64,000 bases of DNA. Source: Flavobacterium sp. ACN2 (GTDB taxonomy: Bacteria > Bacteroidota > Bacteroidia > Flavobacteriales > Flavobacteriaceae). Numbering within the stretch: position 1 is the stretch's first letter; every line of letters starts with the position of its first letter. Under the pieces are notes generated by a model. The model saw only the letters and a program-made list of their open reading frames with translations, did not search any database and was not told where the DNA came from. Of this stretch, positions 25,868-35,272 are shown one piece after another. Position numbers and translations under genes: made by a program. Location of the stretch: assembly GCF_002303885.1 (NCBI RefSeq), contig NZ_MRCM01000008.1, forward strand, positions 62,001-126,000, given 5' to 3'.

Positions 25868-26638
25868 TTAGTCTTTACTAGAAAGTTTTGATAAAAGTCT
25901 TAAGAATTCAATATACAACCAAACCAATGTGATCATTAATCCCATTGCTCCAAACCATTCCATATATTTTGGCATTTTTTCTCTTGCACCTTTTTCAATT
26001 AAATCAAAATCTAAGAAAAGGTTAAGTGCTGCTATAATGATAACAAAAACACTGATACCGATACTCATCATAGAATTTCCATAATGAACAGGTGTCCAGC
26101 TTGTAAACATTGATACAACCCAAGAAATTAAATAATAAGTCGCAATTGCTAACGTTGCAGCAACCACAACAGATTTGAATTGTTCTGTAACTTTTACGAT
26201 TCTAAATTTGTACAAACCAAGGCAAACCAAGAAAGTAACAAGAGTTGCACCAACTGCATTGATTACGATTCCTGGAAATTTTAATTCAAATATTGCAGAA
26301 ATACCTCCTATGAACAATCCTTCGAATAAAGCATATCCTGGCGCTAGGTAAGGAGATAGCTGTGGTTTGAATGAAGAAACTAATACTAAAATAAAACCAA
26401 TAATTGCACCTCCAATTGTAGGTAACATCGGATTCATTCCATTAAAAGCCATCCACCATGTCACCATAGCAGCTCCGCATAAAATTAGAAATAAGATTGC
26501 TGTTTTGTTAATTGTTCCAGACACCGTCATTTCTTGATTGTAATCAATAATCTGAGCTTGGTGTACTTCTGTTCTTGATTCAGTATTAGACGAAAAACGC
26601 TTACTGTTTAAAAATGGATTTTTTGAATTAAAGTTCAT
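25868..26638 (-). CDS. Bax inhibitor-1 / YccA family membrane protein
   Basis: 256 aa with a polar N-terminal tail of about 45 residues and seven hydrophobic segments (for example TAILFLILCGAAMVTWWMAF, IGGAIIGFILVLVSSF, VFVIIIAALNLFLDFDLIEK). The LNLFLDFDLIEKGA and PKYMEWFGAMGLMITLVWLY blocks are family signatures; the aspartates in LDFDLIE correspond to the pH-sensing, cation-leak site described for the BsYetJ homologue. The protein may be a pH-sensitive calcium leak or a modulator of membrane-protein quality control; the role in this organism is unknown. TATATTTG at 26669-26662 could be its -7 element, without an obvious TTG at -33. Confidence 0.9.
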   Translation of the reverse strand: MNFNSKNPFLNSKRFSSNTESRTEVHQAQIIDYNQEMTVSGTINKTAILFLILCGAAMVTWWMAFNGMNPMLPTIGGAIIGFILVLVSSFKPQLSPYLAPGYALFEGLFIGGISAIFELKFPGIVINAVGATLVTFLVCLGLYKFRIVKVTEQFKSVVVAATLAIATYYLISWVVSMFTSWTPVHYGNSMMSIGISVFVIIIAALNLFLDFDLIEKGAREKMPKYMEWFGAMGLMITLVWLYIEFLRLLSKLSSKD

Positions 26639-26744
26639 ATTTTAATACATTTAATTGAATTCAAATATATGGAGATTTTTTGATGTGCACTTGCATAGAA
26701 GAATTTTTTAACATGAATTTCTGTTCTTTATTTAAGGCATAAAA

Positions 26745-26775
26745 AAAATCCATTAAAACTAATTTAATGGATTTT
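26745..26775 (-). terminator. Terminator of the nuo operon
   Basis: Perfect 13-bp stem AAAATCCATTAAA (26745-26757) / TTTAATGGATTTT (26763-26775) with an A run on its left, hence U in the minus-strand RNA. It is 26 bp after nuoN. Confidence 0.88.
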
Positions 26776-26801
26776 GAATATTTTAATTTAAAAAAACTAT
26801 C

Positions 26802-28193
26802 TTATTTCAATAAGTCTAAAACTAATGATGGGAATAAACCTAAAGCAATATTTAAAACAATTGATACTACAGCTGTAGCATAAATAAGGAATGGCCTTCC
26901 TGTTCTTTCTTGATTAGGTTCTTTAGAATACATTGCAATGATCAGTTTGAAATAATATCCAACACTAATGATAGAATTGATTACTGCAACAATTACTAAA
27001 CCAATATATCCTGCTTGAATTGTTTGATTGAATAAGAACAACTTAGCAAAGAATCCAGAGAAAATAGGAATTCCAGCCATTGATAATAATGAAGCCGTTA
27101 AAACTGCAGCCAATAGCGGATTTGTTTTTCCTAAACCGTGGAAGTTTGTAATATCTTCATTATCTTGATCTCTGCATACATATAAAATCACACTGAAAGC
27201 TGCGATTCCTGCTAATGCATAAGCAGCAGTGTAGTACAATAAAACTCCAGCTGATGCAGAAACAGTTAACAATGTCATTAACATGAAACCTGCGTGAGAG
27301 ATTCCAGAGAAAGCAAGCATACGTTTTACGTTTACTTGTCTAAGTGCCATAATATTACCAACAGACATTGAAGCAATAGAAATAATAACCACTATAACTT
27401 CAAAAGTATGCAATAGATCTTGATTTTCTAATGAAGAAATGAAGTTCATACCAGCAATTAGCTTAAATAAAGTTGCAATTGCTACTACTTTTGCCAATGT
27501 GCTCATTAAAGCAGTGGTTAGTGCAGGAGAACCTTCATAAACATCTGGAGCCCAGAAATGGAAAGGAACAGCAGCTACTTTAAATAACATTCCAACAACC
27601 ATTAAAATCATTCCGATTGGAAACCAGATTGGTAACTCTGCAGACAAAGCACTTTCGTGAATTTCGCTGATATCAAAGCTTCCCATAGCGCCGTAGATCA
27701 AGCAGATTCCGAAAAGAATAATTCCTGATGCGAAAGATCCCATTAAGAAATACTTCATACCTGCTTCGTTACTTTTGATATTCAAACGATCACTTGCAGC
27801 AAGTACATATAAAGCAATAGATAAGATTTCAATTCCTAAAAAGAACATCGCTAAGTTTCCAAAAGAAACCATTGCTACAGCTCCAGCTAGTAAGAATACT
27901 TTAATTGCAACGAAATCTGAAATTTTCGTTGGGTGATTTTGGTAAAAATTGTGACTTAACGCTACAAGGAAAATCGTCAAAACGATAAACAATGATGAAA
28001 AAGCTGTAGAAAACTTACTCACTGCTATCATATTGTTATAATAACTTTGTTCTGTTCCAAATTCACAATAATTAAGTGCCAATACACCTATTAAACCCAA
28101 AATGGTAATAGGAATTATGGCCTTTCTTAAATTAAGAATTTCAAACAATAGGCAGAAAATACCCAATCCTGTTATAGCTATTAATGTATTCAT
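26802..28193 (-). CDS. nuoN: NADH-quinone oxidoreductase subunit N
   Basis: 463 aa antiporter-like membrane subunit of respiratory complex I, with about 14 hydrophobic helices. The conserved proton-channel lysines/glutamate are in GIEILSIALYVLAA and in VAAVPFHFWAPDVYEGSPAL and KRMLAFSGISHAGFML. It is the last gene of the operon, 66 bp after nuoM, followed by the terminator. It forms part of the proton-pumping arm with NuoL and NuoM. Confidence 0.97.
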   Translation of the reverse strand: MNTLIAITGLGIFCLLFEILNLRKAIIPITILGLIGVLALNYCEFGTEQSYYNNMIAVSKFSTAFSSLFIVLTIFLVALSHNFYQNHPTKISDFVAIKVFLLAGAVAMVSFGNLAMFFLGIEILSIALYVLAASDRLNIKSNEAGMKYFLMGSFASGIILFGICLIYGAMGSFDISEIHESALSAELPIWFPIGMILMVVGMLFKVAAVPFHFWAPDVYEGSPALTTALMSTLAKVVAIATLFKLIAGMNFISSLENQDLLHTFEVIVVIISIASMSVGNIMALRQVNVKRMLAFSGISHAGFMLMTLLTVSASAGVLLYYTAAYALAGIAAFSVILYVCRDQDNEDITNFHGLGKTNPLLAAVLTASLLSMAGIPIFSGFFAKLFLFNQTIQAGYIGLVIVAVINSIISVGYYFKLIIAMYSKEPNQERTGRPFLIYATAVVSIVLNIALGLFPSLVLDLLK

Positions 28194-28259
28194 TTTTATC
28201 TTTTTGATTTAGGATTTCAATTTTAAGCTTAAATCCTAATTTATTTTTTGTTTAAAATA

Positions 28260-29699
28260 TTAGTTCTTATTGATAACTTGTAAAATAGTTTCCAAGCTTG
28301 GTGTAATCAAATCTGTGATTGGTTTTGGATAGAAACCAAAGAATAGTAAAACTGCAATGATTACCGCAAATGAAACTCCTTCGTTAAGCGTAACATCAGA
28401 AAAAGTTTTAGAATTTGTTTCACCTAACATTACGTGCTGGAACATTCTTAACATATAGTAAGCTCCTAAAATGATAGTCGTTCCGCCAAGAATAGCAAAC
28501 CAAATATTGATTTGAGATAAACTGTACAATACGGTAAACTCTCCAACAAAGTTAAATGTGCTTGGTAATGCAACAGAAGCCAATACTAAGATTAAAAACA
28601 TTGATGTGAATTTTGGAGATTGAGAACGGATTCCGCCCATTTCTGAAATTTCTCTAGTTTCATATCTTCTGAAAATTACTTCAGCAGCAAAGAATAATCC
28701 AACTACAACAAAACCGTGAGCAATCATTTGCAAAACAGCTCCTCTTAAACCATCAAGAGTTAAGGTGTAAGATCCCGCAGCGATTAATCCAACGTGAGCA
28801 AGAGAAGAATAAGCTAATAATTTCTTTAAATCCTTTTGTCTCAATGCAACGATTGATCCGTAGATTACACCTGCAATTCCTAAAGCAATAAAGATATACA
28901 TGTATTCTTTTGCAGCGATTGGTGCAATTGGCAATTGCCAACGGATAACACTGTATAATCCCATTTTAAGCATGATACCAGATAAAAGCATTGTCCCAAC
29001 AGTTGGTGCTTTTTGGTATACATTTGCTTGCCAAGTATGGAAAGGAATAATTGGAATTTTGATAGCATAAGCTAAGAAGAAAGCCAAGAAAATCCAGAAT
29101 TGCTCGCAAGCAGATAAGTTTACTTTATATAAATCTTCGATTAAGAAAGAACCTGCTTTTTGATATAAATAAATAAATGCAGTTAACATGAATAACGAAC
29201 CAGCAAGTGTGTAAATAAAGAATTTAACCACTGCTTTTCTGCGTTCTTCAGCGTCGCCATTACCCCAGATCAAAGCAATAAAGTAGATTGGAATAAGTGC
29301 TAATTCCCAGAAAATATAATATAAAAGACCATCAGCTGCTAAGAAAGTCCCGACCATAGCAAATGCCATAAACAAGATTAGAGCATAAAAGCCTTTTGCA
29401 TTTTTATATTCATTTCCGAAAGAAGAAGATATGATTATCGGAGTTAAAGCTGCAGTTAGTAAAACCATTGCAAGCCCAAGTCCATCACCATTTAAAGCGA
29501 AAGAAATTTTTGGCTGATTAATCCAGCTGTTGATTACGCTAATATTTTCACCAGCGTTATAATTATTCAATAATACAATTGAACATCCTAAAGCAGCTAA
29601 ACTAAAAAGTAAAGCAACTTTTGAAGCTAGTTTGTCACCAGAAAAGTAAGTGGCAAATGCACCAATTAAAAGTATAATTAATATAGTAGAAACGTTCAT
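28260..29699 (-). CDS. nuoM: NADH-quinone oxidoreductase subunit M
   Basis: 479 aa antiporter-like subunit of the proton-pumping arm. Signatures: YYIFWELALIPIYFIALIWG with the conserved channel glutamate, IPIIPFHTWQANVYQKAPT, and LKKLLAYSSLAHVGLIAAG. About 14 membrane helices. It lies 10 bp after nuoL and 66 bp before nuoN. The length is slightly below the E. coli protein (509 aa), as is usual in this group. Confidence 0.97.
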   Translation of the reverse strand: MNVSTILIILLIGAFATYFSGDKLASKVALLFSLAALGCSIVLLNNYNAGENISVINSWINQPKISFALNGDGLGLAMVLLTAALTPIIISSSFGNEYKNAKGFYALILFMAFAMVGTFLAADGLLYYIFWELALIPIYFIALIWGNGDAEERRKAVVKFFIYTLAGSLFMLTAFIYLYQKAGSFLIEDLYKVNLSACEQFWIFLAFFLAYAIKIPIIPFHTWQANVYQKAPTVGTMLLSGIMLKMGLYSVIRWQLPIAPIAAKEYMYIFIALGIAGVIYGSIVALRQKDLKKLLAYSSLAHVGLIAAGSYTLTLDGLRGAVLQMIAHGFVVVGLFFAAEVIFRRYETREISEMGGIRSQSPKFTSMFLILVLASVALPSTFNFVGEFTVLYSLSQINIWFAILGGTTIILGAYYMLRMFQHVMLGETNSKTFSDVTLNEGVSFAVIIAVLLFFGFYPKPITDLITPSLETILQVINKN

Positions 29700-29709
29700 A
29701 GTAATAATA

Positions 29710-31593
29710 TTATTGAGCTAAAAATATATAGGAAACAATTGCACAAAGTCCTAAAACAAATACAAATAGATATAATCCTATACTTCCGGTTTGTAATTTT
29801 TTTCCTTGGAAAGCAATTTCGTTTGCTATTTTACCTAATCCAAATACAAGTGCAGATAATCCTGTCTCGATATAGTCTCTAAAGAATTTAGATAAACTAT
29901 TAATTGGCTGAACAAATACTGCATCGTAAACTTCGTCTACATAATATTTGTTGTATAACACTTTGCTTAAACCAGTAATGTTTTCATCAGATTCTGGAAC
30001 ATTATCTTGTTTAAAGTATTTTATGTAAGCAATTAAAATTCCTAGTAATCCGCCTAAAACTGCAACACCCATTAAAGTGTATTCAGTTGCGCCTAAATGG
30101 TGTTCTTCACCTGCCACTTTTGTGAAAAGAGGAGCAAGGTATCCATTTAACCAGCTGTTTCCAGGTAAACTGATTAATCCGCCAAAAGTTGCTAAAATAG
30201 CTAAGATGATAAGCGGAATAGTAATTAATGAACCACTTTCGTGTAAGTGATGTTTTTGTTCTTCAGTTCCTCTAAATTCTTTGAAGAAAGTCAAGAACAT
30301 TAAACGGAACATATAGAAAGCTGTCATGATTGAAGCAATCGATCCAACAACATATAATGGAATACTGTGGTGGAAAGCTGTCAATAAAATTTCGTCTTTA
30401 GAAAAGAAACCTGAGAAGAATGGAACTCCTGAGATTGCTAATGAAGAAATCAACATGGTCCAGAATGTAATTGGCATTGCTTTACGCAAACCTCCCATGT
30501 TACGCATATCTTGTTCACCGTGTAATCCGTGAATTACAGATCCAGATCCTAAGAATAAACAAGCTTTAAAGAAAGCGTGAGTGATTACGTGGAAAACGGC
30601 TACTTCATAAGCTCCAAAACCTAATGCTAAGAACATTAAACCTAATTGTGAAACTGTAGAGTAAGCCAATACTTTTTTGATATCGTTTTGAACCAATCCG
30701 ATTGTAGCCGCAACTAATGAAGTGATAGCTCCAATAACCGCAATTACAGTTTGAACATCTGTTGCAAGGTCAAATACAAAGTTTAATCTTGTTACCATAA
30801 AGATACCAGCAGTTACCATCGTAGCAGCGTGAATCAAAGCAGAAACTGGAGTTGGTCCAGCCATCGCATCAGGTAACCAAGTGTATAACGGAATTTGAGC
30901 AGATTTACCACAAGCTCCAATAAACAAACATAAAGCTGCTAAAGAAAGTAAAGGTAAATTTAAGTTTGAAGCTCCTGCAATTGCCGTTTTTAAAGTCGCA
31001 TAATCTAATGTTGAAAACATCGAACCGATTATAAACATACCGATTAAAAGACCTAAATCTCCAATTCTGTTCATGATGAAAGCTTTTTTTGCAGCATCAT
31101 TGTAGTCTTGGTTTTTATGCCAGAATCCAATTAATAGGTAAGAACAAAGTCCAACACCTTCCCATCCAATGAAAAGAACTAATAAGTTGCTTCCGATTAC
31201 AAGTGTTATCATGAAGAATACGAATAGATTTAAATAAGCAAAAAACTTGTGCATATTCTCATCATCGTGCATGTAACTGATAGAGTATAAGTGAATCAAA
31301 GATCCAATTCCAGTTACAAAAAGTAACCAAAGAACAGATAATTGATCTAATAAAAATCCAAGATTGATTTTTAAGTTGCTAATTTGAATCCAATCAAATA
31401 AAGTAACTTGAATTCCTTTTCCAGTTGAAGTTATTTGATTAAAAAGTAAAAGAGAAACTACAAAAGAAATTGCTACAGCAATTGTTCCGATTGCACCAGA
31501 AACTGTTTTGCCTAAGCTTTTTCCAAAAAAGACATTTACTAGAAAACCTAGTAAAGGAGTTAAAACTAAAATTAAAGCTAAATTGGTATCCAT
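29710..31593 (-). CDS. nuoL: NADH-quinone oxidoreductase subunit L
   Basis: 627 aa, the largest antiporter-like subunit. Signatures: SYMHDDENMHKFFAYLNLFV, LFIGWEGVGLCSYLLIGFWH with the key glutamate, IPLYTWLPDAMAGPTPVSAL and KKVLAYSTVSQLGLMF. The C-terminal part is the long amphipathic (piston-like) helix followed by a last membrane segment (LYLFVFVLGLCAIVSYIFLA). The gene is 6 bp after nuoK. Confidence 0.98.
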   Translation of the reverse strand: MDTNLALILVLTPLLGFLVNVFFGKSLGKTVSGAIGTIAVAISFVVSLLLFNQITSTGKGIQVTLFDWIQISNLKINLGFLLDQLSVLWLLFVTGIGSLIHLYSISYMHDDENMHKFFAYLNLFVFFMITLVIGSNLLVLFIGWEGVGLCSYLLIGFWHKNQDYNDAAKKAFIMNRIGDLGLLIGMFIIGSMFSTLDYATLKTAIAGASNLNLPLLSLAALCLFIGACGKSAQIPLYTWLPDAMAGPTPVSALIHAATMVTAGIFMVTRLNFVFDLATDVQTVIAVIGAITSLVAATIGLVQNDIKKVLAYSTVSQLGLMFLALGFGAYEVAVFHVITHAFFKACLFLGSGSVIHGLHGEQDMRNMGGLRKAMPITFWTMLISSLAISGVPFFSGFFSKDEILLTAFHHSIPLYVVGSIASIMTAFYMFRLMFLTFFKEFRGTEEQKHHLHESGSLITIPLIILAILATFGGLISLPGNSWLNGYLAPLFTKVAGEEHHLGATEYTLMGVAVLGGLLGILIAYIKYFKQDNVPESDENITGLSKVLYNKYYVDEVYDAVFVQPINSLSKFFRDYIETGLSALVFGLGKIANEIAFQGKKLQTGSIGLYLFVFVLGLCAIVSYIFLAQ

Positions 31594-31599
31594 TTCTGA

Positions 31600-31920
31600 T
31601 TATCCTTTTAAATTTTTTAAATTATCGATACTAATTGATCCGATATTTCTAAAGATAGAAACTAAAATGGCCAATCCTACCGCAACTTCGGCTGCAGCAA
31701 CCGCCATCGAGAAGAACACAAAAACTTGTCCTTGTGCATCTTGATGATAAGTTGAAAAAGCAACAAATAAAAGGTTTACCGCATTCAACATAATTTCGAT
31801 AGACATGAAAACGATAATAGCATTTCGTCTGTACAATACACCAAAAATACCAATACAGAAAAGTACAACACTCAAAAAGATGTAGTTTTCAATACCTATT
31901 TGATTTAATATATTACCCAT
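31600..31920 (-). CDS. nuoK: NADH-quinone oxidoreductase subunit K
   Basis: 106 aa with three membrane helices. The two conserved glutamates of the E-channel are in [16 protein letters not shown] and [13 protein letters not shown]. Its start codon overlaps the nuoJ stop by one base (TAATG read on the minus strand), so the two are translationally coupled. Confidence 0.97.
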   Translation of the reverse strand: MGNILNQIGIENYIFLSVVLFCIGIFGVLYRRNAIIVFMSIEIMLNAVNLLFVAFSTYHQDAQGQVFVFFSMAVAAAEVAVGLAILVSIFRNIGSISIDNLKNLKG

Positions 31921-32459
31921 TATTTATTTAATTTTTCTTTTTTAGACAATAGAACTGCTCCAATCATAGCAACCAAAAGTAAGATCGAAGCAAATTCGAA
32001 CGGAACCATATATTCGTTCAATAATATTTTACCTAAAACTTTAATTGATTGGAAATCTTCTCCAGTAGAATCGTATTCACCAACAATTGGTTTCGAGTTA
32101 ATAAAGATTGTAATCAAAACAATCAATATTAAACAGAAAGAAACGATAGCACCTAAACGTGTAATTCTAGGTCGGTGAACTTCTCGCTGTTCGTTCAGGT
32201 TCATCAACATGATGGTAAACAGAAACAGAATCATAATAGCTCCGGAGTAGACTATTATATGAACAACAGCTAAAAACTGAGAATTTAATAGTAAATAATG
32301 ACCAGCGATAGAAAAGAAACAAATTACCAAGTAGATGGCACTATGAATCGGGTTTCTGCTGAAAATAGTCAAGAAAGCAGTAATAACGGTAATGAACGCT
32401 AAAAAGCAAAAGATAACTTGAACAGTTGTTGCGTGTGCAAAATCAGGAATATGTATCAT
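31920..32459 (-). CDS. nuoJ: NADH-quinone oxidoreductase subunit J
   Basis: 179 aa with five membrane helices. Typical segments are [40 protein letters not shown] with the hinge around [11 protein letters not shown], and a final helix before LLSKKEK. It starts directly after the nuoI stop (0-bp gap) and overlaps nuoK by one base. Confidence 0.96.
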   Translation of the reverse strand: MIHIPDFAHATTVQVIFCFLAFITVITAFLTIFSRNPIHSAIYLVICFFSIAGHYLLLNSQFLAVVHIIVYSGAIMILFLFTIMLMNLNEQREVHRPRITRLGAIVSFCLILIVLITIFINSKPIVGEYDSTGEDFQSIKVLGKILLNEYMVPFEFASILLLVAMIGAVLLSKKEKLNK

Positions 32460-33005
32460 TTAGTTAGCGTTTTTAAGTTGAGCGTTTTTCAAAGCCATTT
32501 CTAAAGGCATTACTAATTTATCTTTCCCGAAAATGAAATCTTCTCTATTGTAATTAGCAGGAACTAATACTTTAGATTCGGTTAAGTAAATAGCGTCTTT
32601 TGGACAAGCTTCTTCACATAAACCACAGAAAATACAACGAAGCATATTGATTTCGTAGATTTCTGCATATTTCTCTTCTCTATACAAGTGTTTTTCATCA
32701 GGTTTGCGTTCTGCAGCTTTCATAGTGATCGCTTCTGCAGGACATGATAAAGCACATAATCCGCAAGCTGTACAGTTTTCACGACCTTGTTCATCGCGTT
32801 TCAGCATGTGCTGGCCACGGTAAACTGGACTCATTTCACGAACCTGCTCTGGGTAATGAATGGTAACTTTTTTTCTGAAAAGGTGTTTTACTGTAATAAC
32901 CAAACCTTTTACAATCGCCACAAGATACAATCGCTCAACAAAAGACATCTCCTTATTTGAGACCACCTTTTTTCTACCCGATAATGATATAGTTTCTATT
33001 GACAT
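32460..33005 (-). CDS. nuoI: NADH-quinone oxidoreductase subunit I (2 x 4Fe-4S)
   Basis: 181 aa. Two ferredoxin-type clusters are complete: CTACGLCALSCPAEAI and CIFCGLCEEACPKDAI. They carry electrons (N6a, N6b) from the peripheral arm towards NuoB. The N-terminal region ARVIGLVITVKHLF-like helix (VKGLVITVKHLFRKK) is the amphipathic membrane contact. It is separated from nuoH by 86 bp, one of the larger gaps in the operon, where no promoter was recognised. Confidence 0.97.
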   Translation of the reverse strand: MSIETISLSGRKKVVSNKEMSFVERLYLVAIVKGLVITVKHLFRKKVTIHYPEQVREMSPVYRGQHMLKRDEQGRENCTACGLCALSCPAEAITMKAAERKPDEKHLYREEKYAEIYEINMLRCIFCGLCEEACPKDAIYLTESKVLVPANYNREDFIFGKDKLVMPLEMALKNAQLKNAN

Positions 33006-33091
33006 TTTTACTATTATAGTTTATGATTTATAATTTGACATCGATCAAATTCAAAATCTATTTTGTTTTTATTTGAAGCTAATTACAGTTC

Positions 33092-34144
33092 TTAGAACCC
33101 TAAAGCCGCTAAGATTTCGTGTCTTAAAATAACAACACCTGTAATCATGATATTAATAATCGAAAGCGGAATTAAAATTCTCCAACCTAAGTTCATTAAT
33201 TGGTCATATCTAAATCTTGGAATTGTCCAACGTACCCACATATAGAAGAAAATGAAGAAACATATTTTTATAAATAATGCTCCAATTCCTAATAAGTTTG
33301 CTGTATTTACACCTACATTTTCTACCATCCATTGCATTCCTGGGTAGTTGTATCCACCAAAGAATAATACAGAAATAATAGTAGAAGAGATAAACATACT
33401 TGCATATTCAGCAAATAAATAGAATCCCATTTTCATAGATGAATATTCGGTATGGTAACCTCCAATTAATTCGTTTTCACATTCTGCTAAATCGAAAGGA
33501 GTTCTGTTTGTTTCTGCAAATGAACAGATTAAGAAAATTAAGAATGATAAAGGCTGATAAAAAACATTCCAATTCATTCCTTGTTGCTGTAATGAAATTT
33601 CTTTTAAACTCATTGTTCCAGTCATCATCAATAAAGCAATTATTGATAATCCCATTGCAACCTCGTAAGAAACCATTTGAGAAGCGGCACGAATAGCTCC
33701 CATCAAAGAGAACTTATTGTTAGATGCCCATCCACCAATCATGATACCGTAAACTCCAACAGAAAGAACTCCGAAAATGTACAATAAAGCAATATTTACA
33801 TCTGTAGCTTGAAGAATAATGTCTCTTCCGAAAAGATGCAAACGATCTCCCCACGGAATTACAGCACTAGTCATTAAAGCAGTACTCATTGCAATTGCAG
33901 GTCCAACTACAAATAAAAATCTATTTGGTGTGTTTGGGAAAAACTCTTCCTTAGAGAACAATTTCATACCATCTGCAAGTGGTTGTAATAAACCTCCCCA
34001 TCCAGCACGGTTTGGTCCAACACGATCTTGCAAGAAAGCAGCAACTTTACGTTCTGCCCAAGTAGAATACATCGCCATGATCATTGTTACCGCAAAAACG
34101 ACAACAATAACAACACTTTTTTCTATAATAAATGCACTTTCCAT
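33092..34144 (-). CDS. nuoH: NADH-quinone oxidoreductase subunit H
   Basis: 350 aa with eight or so membrane helices; it forms much of the quinone chamber. Signatures: ERKVAAFLQDRVGPNRAGWG, LLQPLADGMKLFSKEEF, and the acidic loop ETNRTPFDLAECENELIGGY with conserved carboxylates. It is 6 bp after the short nuoG gene. Confidence 0.98.
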   Translation of the reverse strand: MESAFIIEKSVVIVVVFAVTMIMAMYSTWAERKVAAFLQDRVGPNRAGWGGLLQPLADGMKLFSKEEFFPNTPNRFLFVVGPAIAMSTALMTSAVIPWGDRLHLFGRDIILQATDVNIALLYIFGVLSVGVYGIMIGGWASNNKFSLMGAIRAASQMVSYEVAMGLSIIALLMMTGTMSLKEISLQQQGMNWNVFYQPLSFLIFLICSFAETNRTPFDLAECENELIGGYHTEYSSMKMGFYLFAEYASMFISSTIISVLFFGGYNYPGMQWMVENVGVNTANLLGIGALFIKICFFIFFYMWVRWTIPRFRYDQLMNLGWRILIPLSIINIMITGVVILRHEILAALGF

Positions 34145-34150
34145 TTCTTA

Positions 34151-35179
34151 CTATTTTTGATCTTTATCAGTTAATGGAATTGCAGCCATACTAATCTTTT
34201 TACGGTCAATATCTCTACCTAAAAGAATATTCTTTTCTGTATCGATTGTAACTTTCTCTAATTTTTGAGTGTAATTGTTTTGGTTGATAACAGAATCTTT
34301 TTCAAATTCTCTTGGTCCTTCAATTATCCAGTCTTTCACATCTTTGTGATCAAAACGACAGCTGTTGCAAATGAATTCTTCCACTTCATGGTACTCGTCT
34401 TTACGACCAGTTACACGCTGAATTTCTCCACCAAACATCCAAACTGTAGTTTTTCCGCAGCATCCTGGAGTAGTACATTCTCTGTGTGCGTTATAAGGTT
34501 TGTTAAACCAAACTCTTGATTTAAAACGGAAAGTTTTATCTGTTAAAGCTCCAACTGGACAAACATCAATCATGTTTCCAGAGAACTCATTGTCGATCGC
34601 TTTAGAAATTCCAGTTGAAATATTAGCGTGGTCACCACGATCCAATACTCCGTGAACTCTGTTGTCTGTCAATTGATCTGCAACTTGCACACATCTTTGG
34701 CATAAAATACAACGGTTCATGTGAAGTTGAATATTTGGACCAATATCTTCTGGTTCAAATGTTCTTTTCTCTTCAATGTAACGTGATTTCGGATTTCCGT
34801 GCTCAAAACTTAAATTCTGTAAATCACATTCACCAGCTTGATCACAAATAGGGCAATCTAATGGGTGATTGATTAATAAAAATTCTGTTACAGATTTACG
34901 GGCTTCAGTTACTCTTGCAGACGATTTACTGTTAACTTCCATACCATCCATACATCCTGTTACACAAGATGCCATTAATTTTGGCATTGGTCGTGGGTCA
35001 GCTTCACTTCCTTTAGAAACTTCAACTAAACAACAACGACATTTACCGCCGCTGCCTTTTAATTTTGAGTAATAGCACATGGCTGGTGGTACTAAATCCC
35101 CTCCAATCATACGTGCAGCCTGCAGGATCGTTGTTCCTGGTTCTACGTCTATACTTTGACCGTCTATGGTTACTTTCAT
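34151..35179 (-). CDS. nuoG: NADH-quinone oxidoreductase subunit G, short form
   Basis: 342 aa, against about 690-910 aa for full NuoG. It keeps the N-terminal 2Fe-2S ferredoxin domain (CYYSKLKGSGGKCRCCLVEV), the His-Cys 4Fe-4S motif (NHPLDCPICDQAGECDLQNL) and the next 4Fe-4S site (NRCILCQRCVQVAD ... MIDVCPVGALTDK), plus the start of the molybdopterin-type 4Fe-4S region (CTTPGCCGKTTVWMFGGEIQ). The molybdopterin-oxidoreductase-like body is absent. The same short form is normal in Bacteroidota, so this is a lineage trait rather than damage. Neighbours are nuoF (93 bp upstream) and nuoH (6 bp downstream). Confidence 0.94.
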   Translation of the reverse strand: MKVTIDGQSIDVEPGTTILQAARMIGGDLVPPAMCYYSKLKGSGGKCRCCLVEVSKGSEADPRPMPKLMASCVTGCMDGMEVNSKSSARVTEARKSVTEFLLINHPLDCPICDQAGECDLQNLSFEHGNPKSRYIEEKRTFEPEDIGPNIQLHMNRCILCQRCVQVADQLTDNRVHGVLDRGDHANISTGISKAIDNEFSGNMIDVCPVGALTDKTFRFKSRVWFNKPYNAHRECTTPGCCGKTTVWMFGGEIQRVTGRKDEYHEVEEFICNSCRFDHKDVKDWIIEGPREFEKDSVINQNNYTQKLEKVTIDTEKNILLGRDIDRKKISMAAIPLTDKDQK

Positions 35180-35272
35180 CTCTTTATGATTTGAATGTTG
35201 AAAGTCGGAATATTCAAAAGAGTTGCTGTCCTTTTAATATTTTTAACTTTATAACTTTCTGCTATATATTTT

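Noticed and set aside
33819..34160. Plus-strand frame of 113 codons opposite nuoH
   Set aside because: Antisense shadow of a strongly conserved gene, with no homology that could be recognised.
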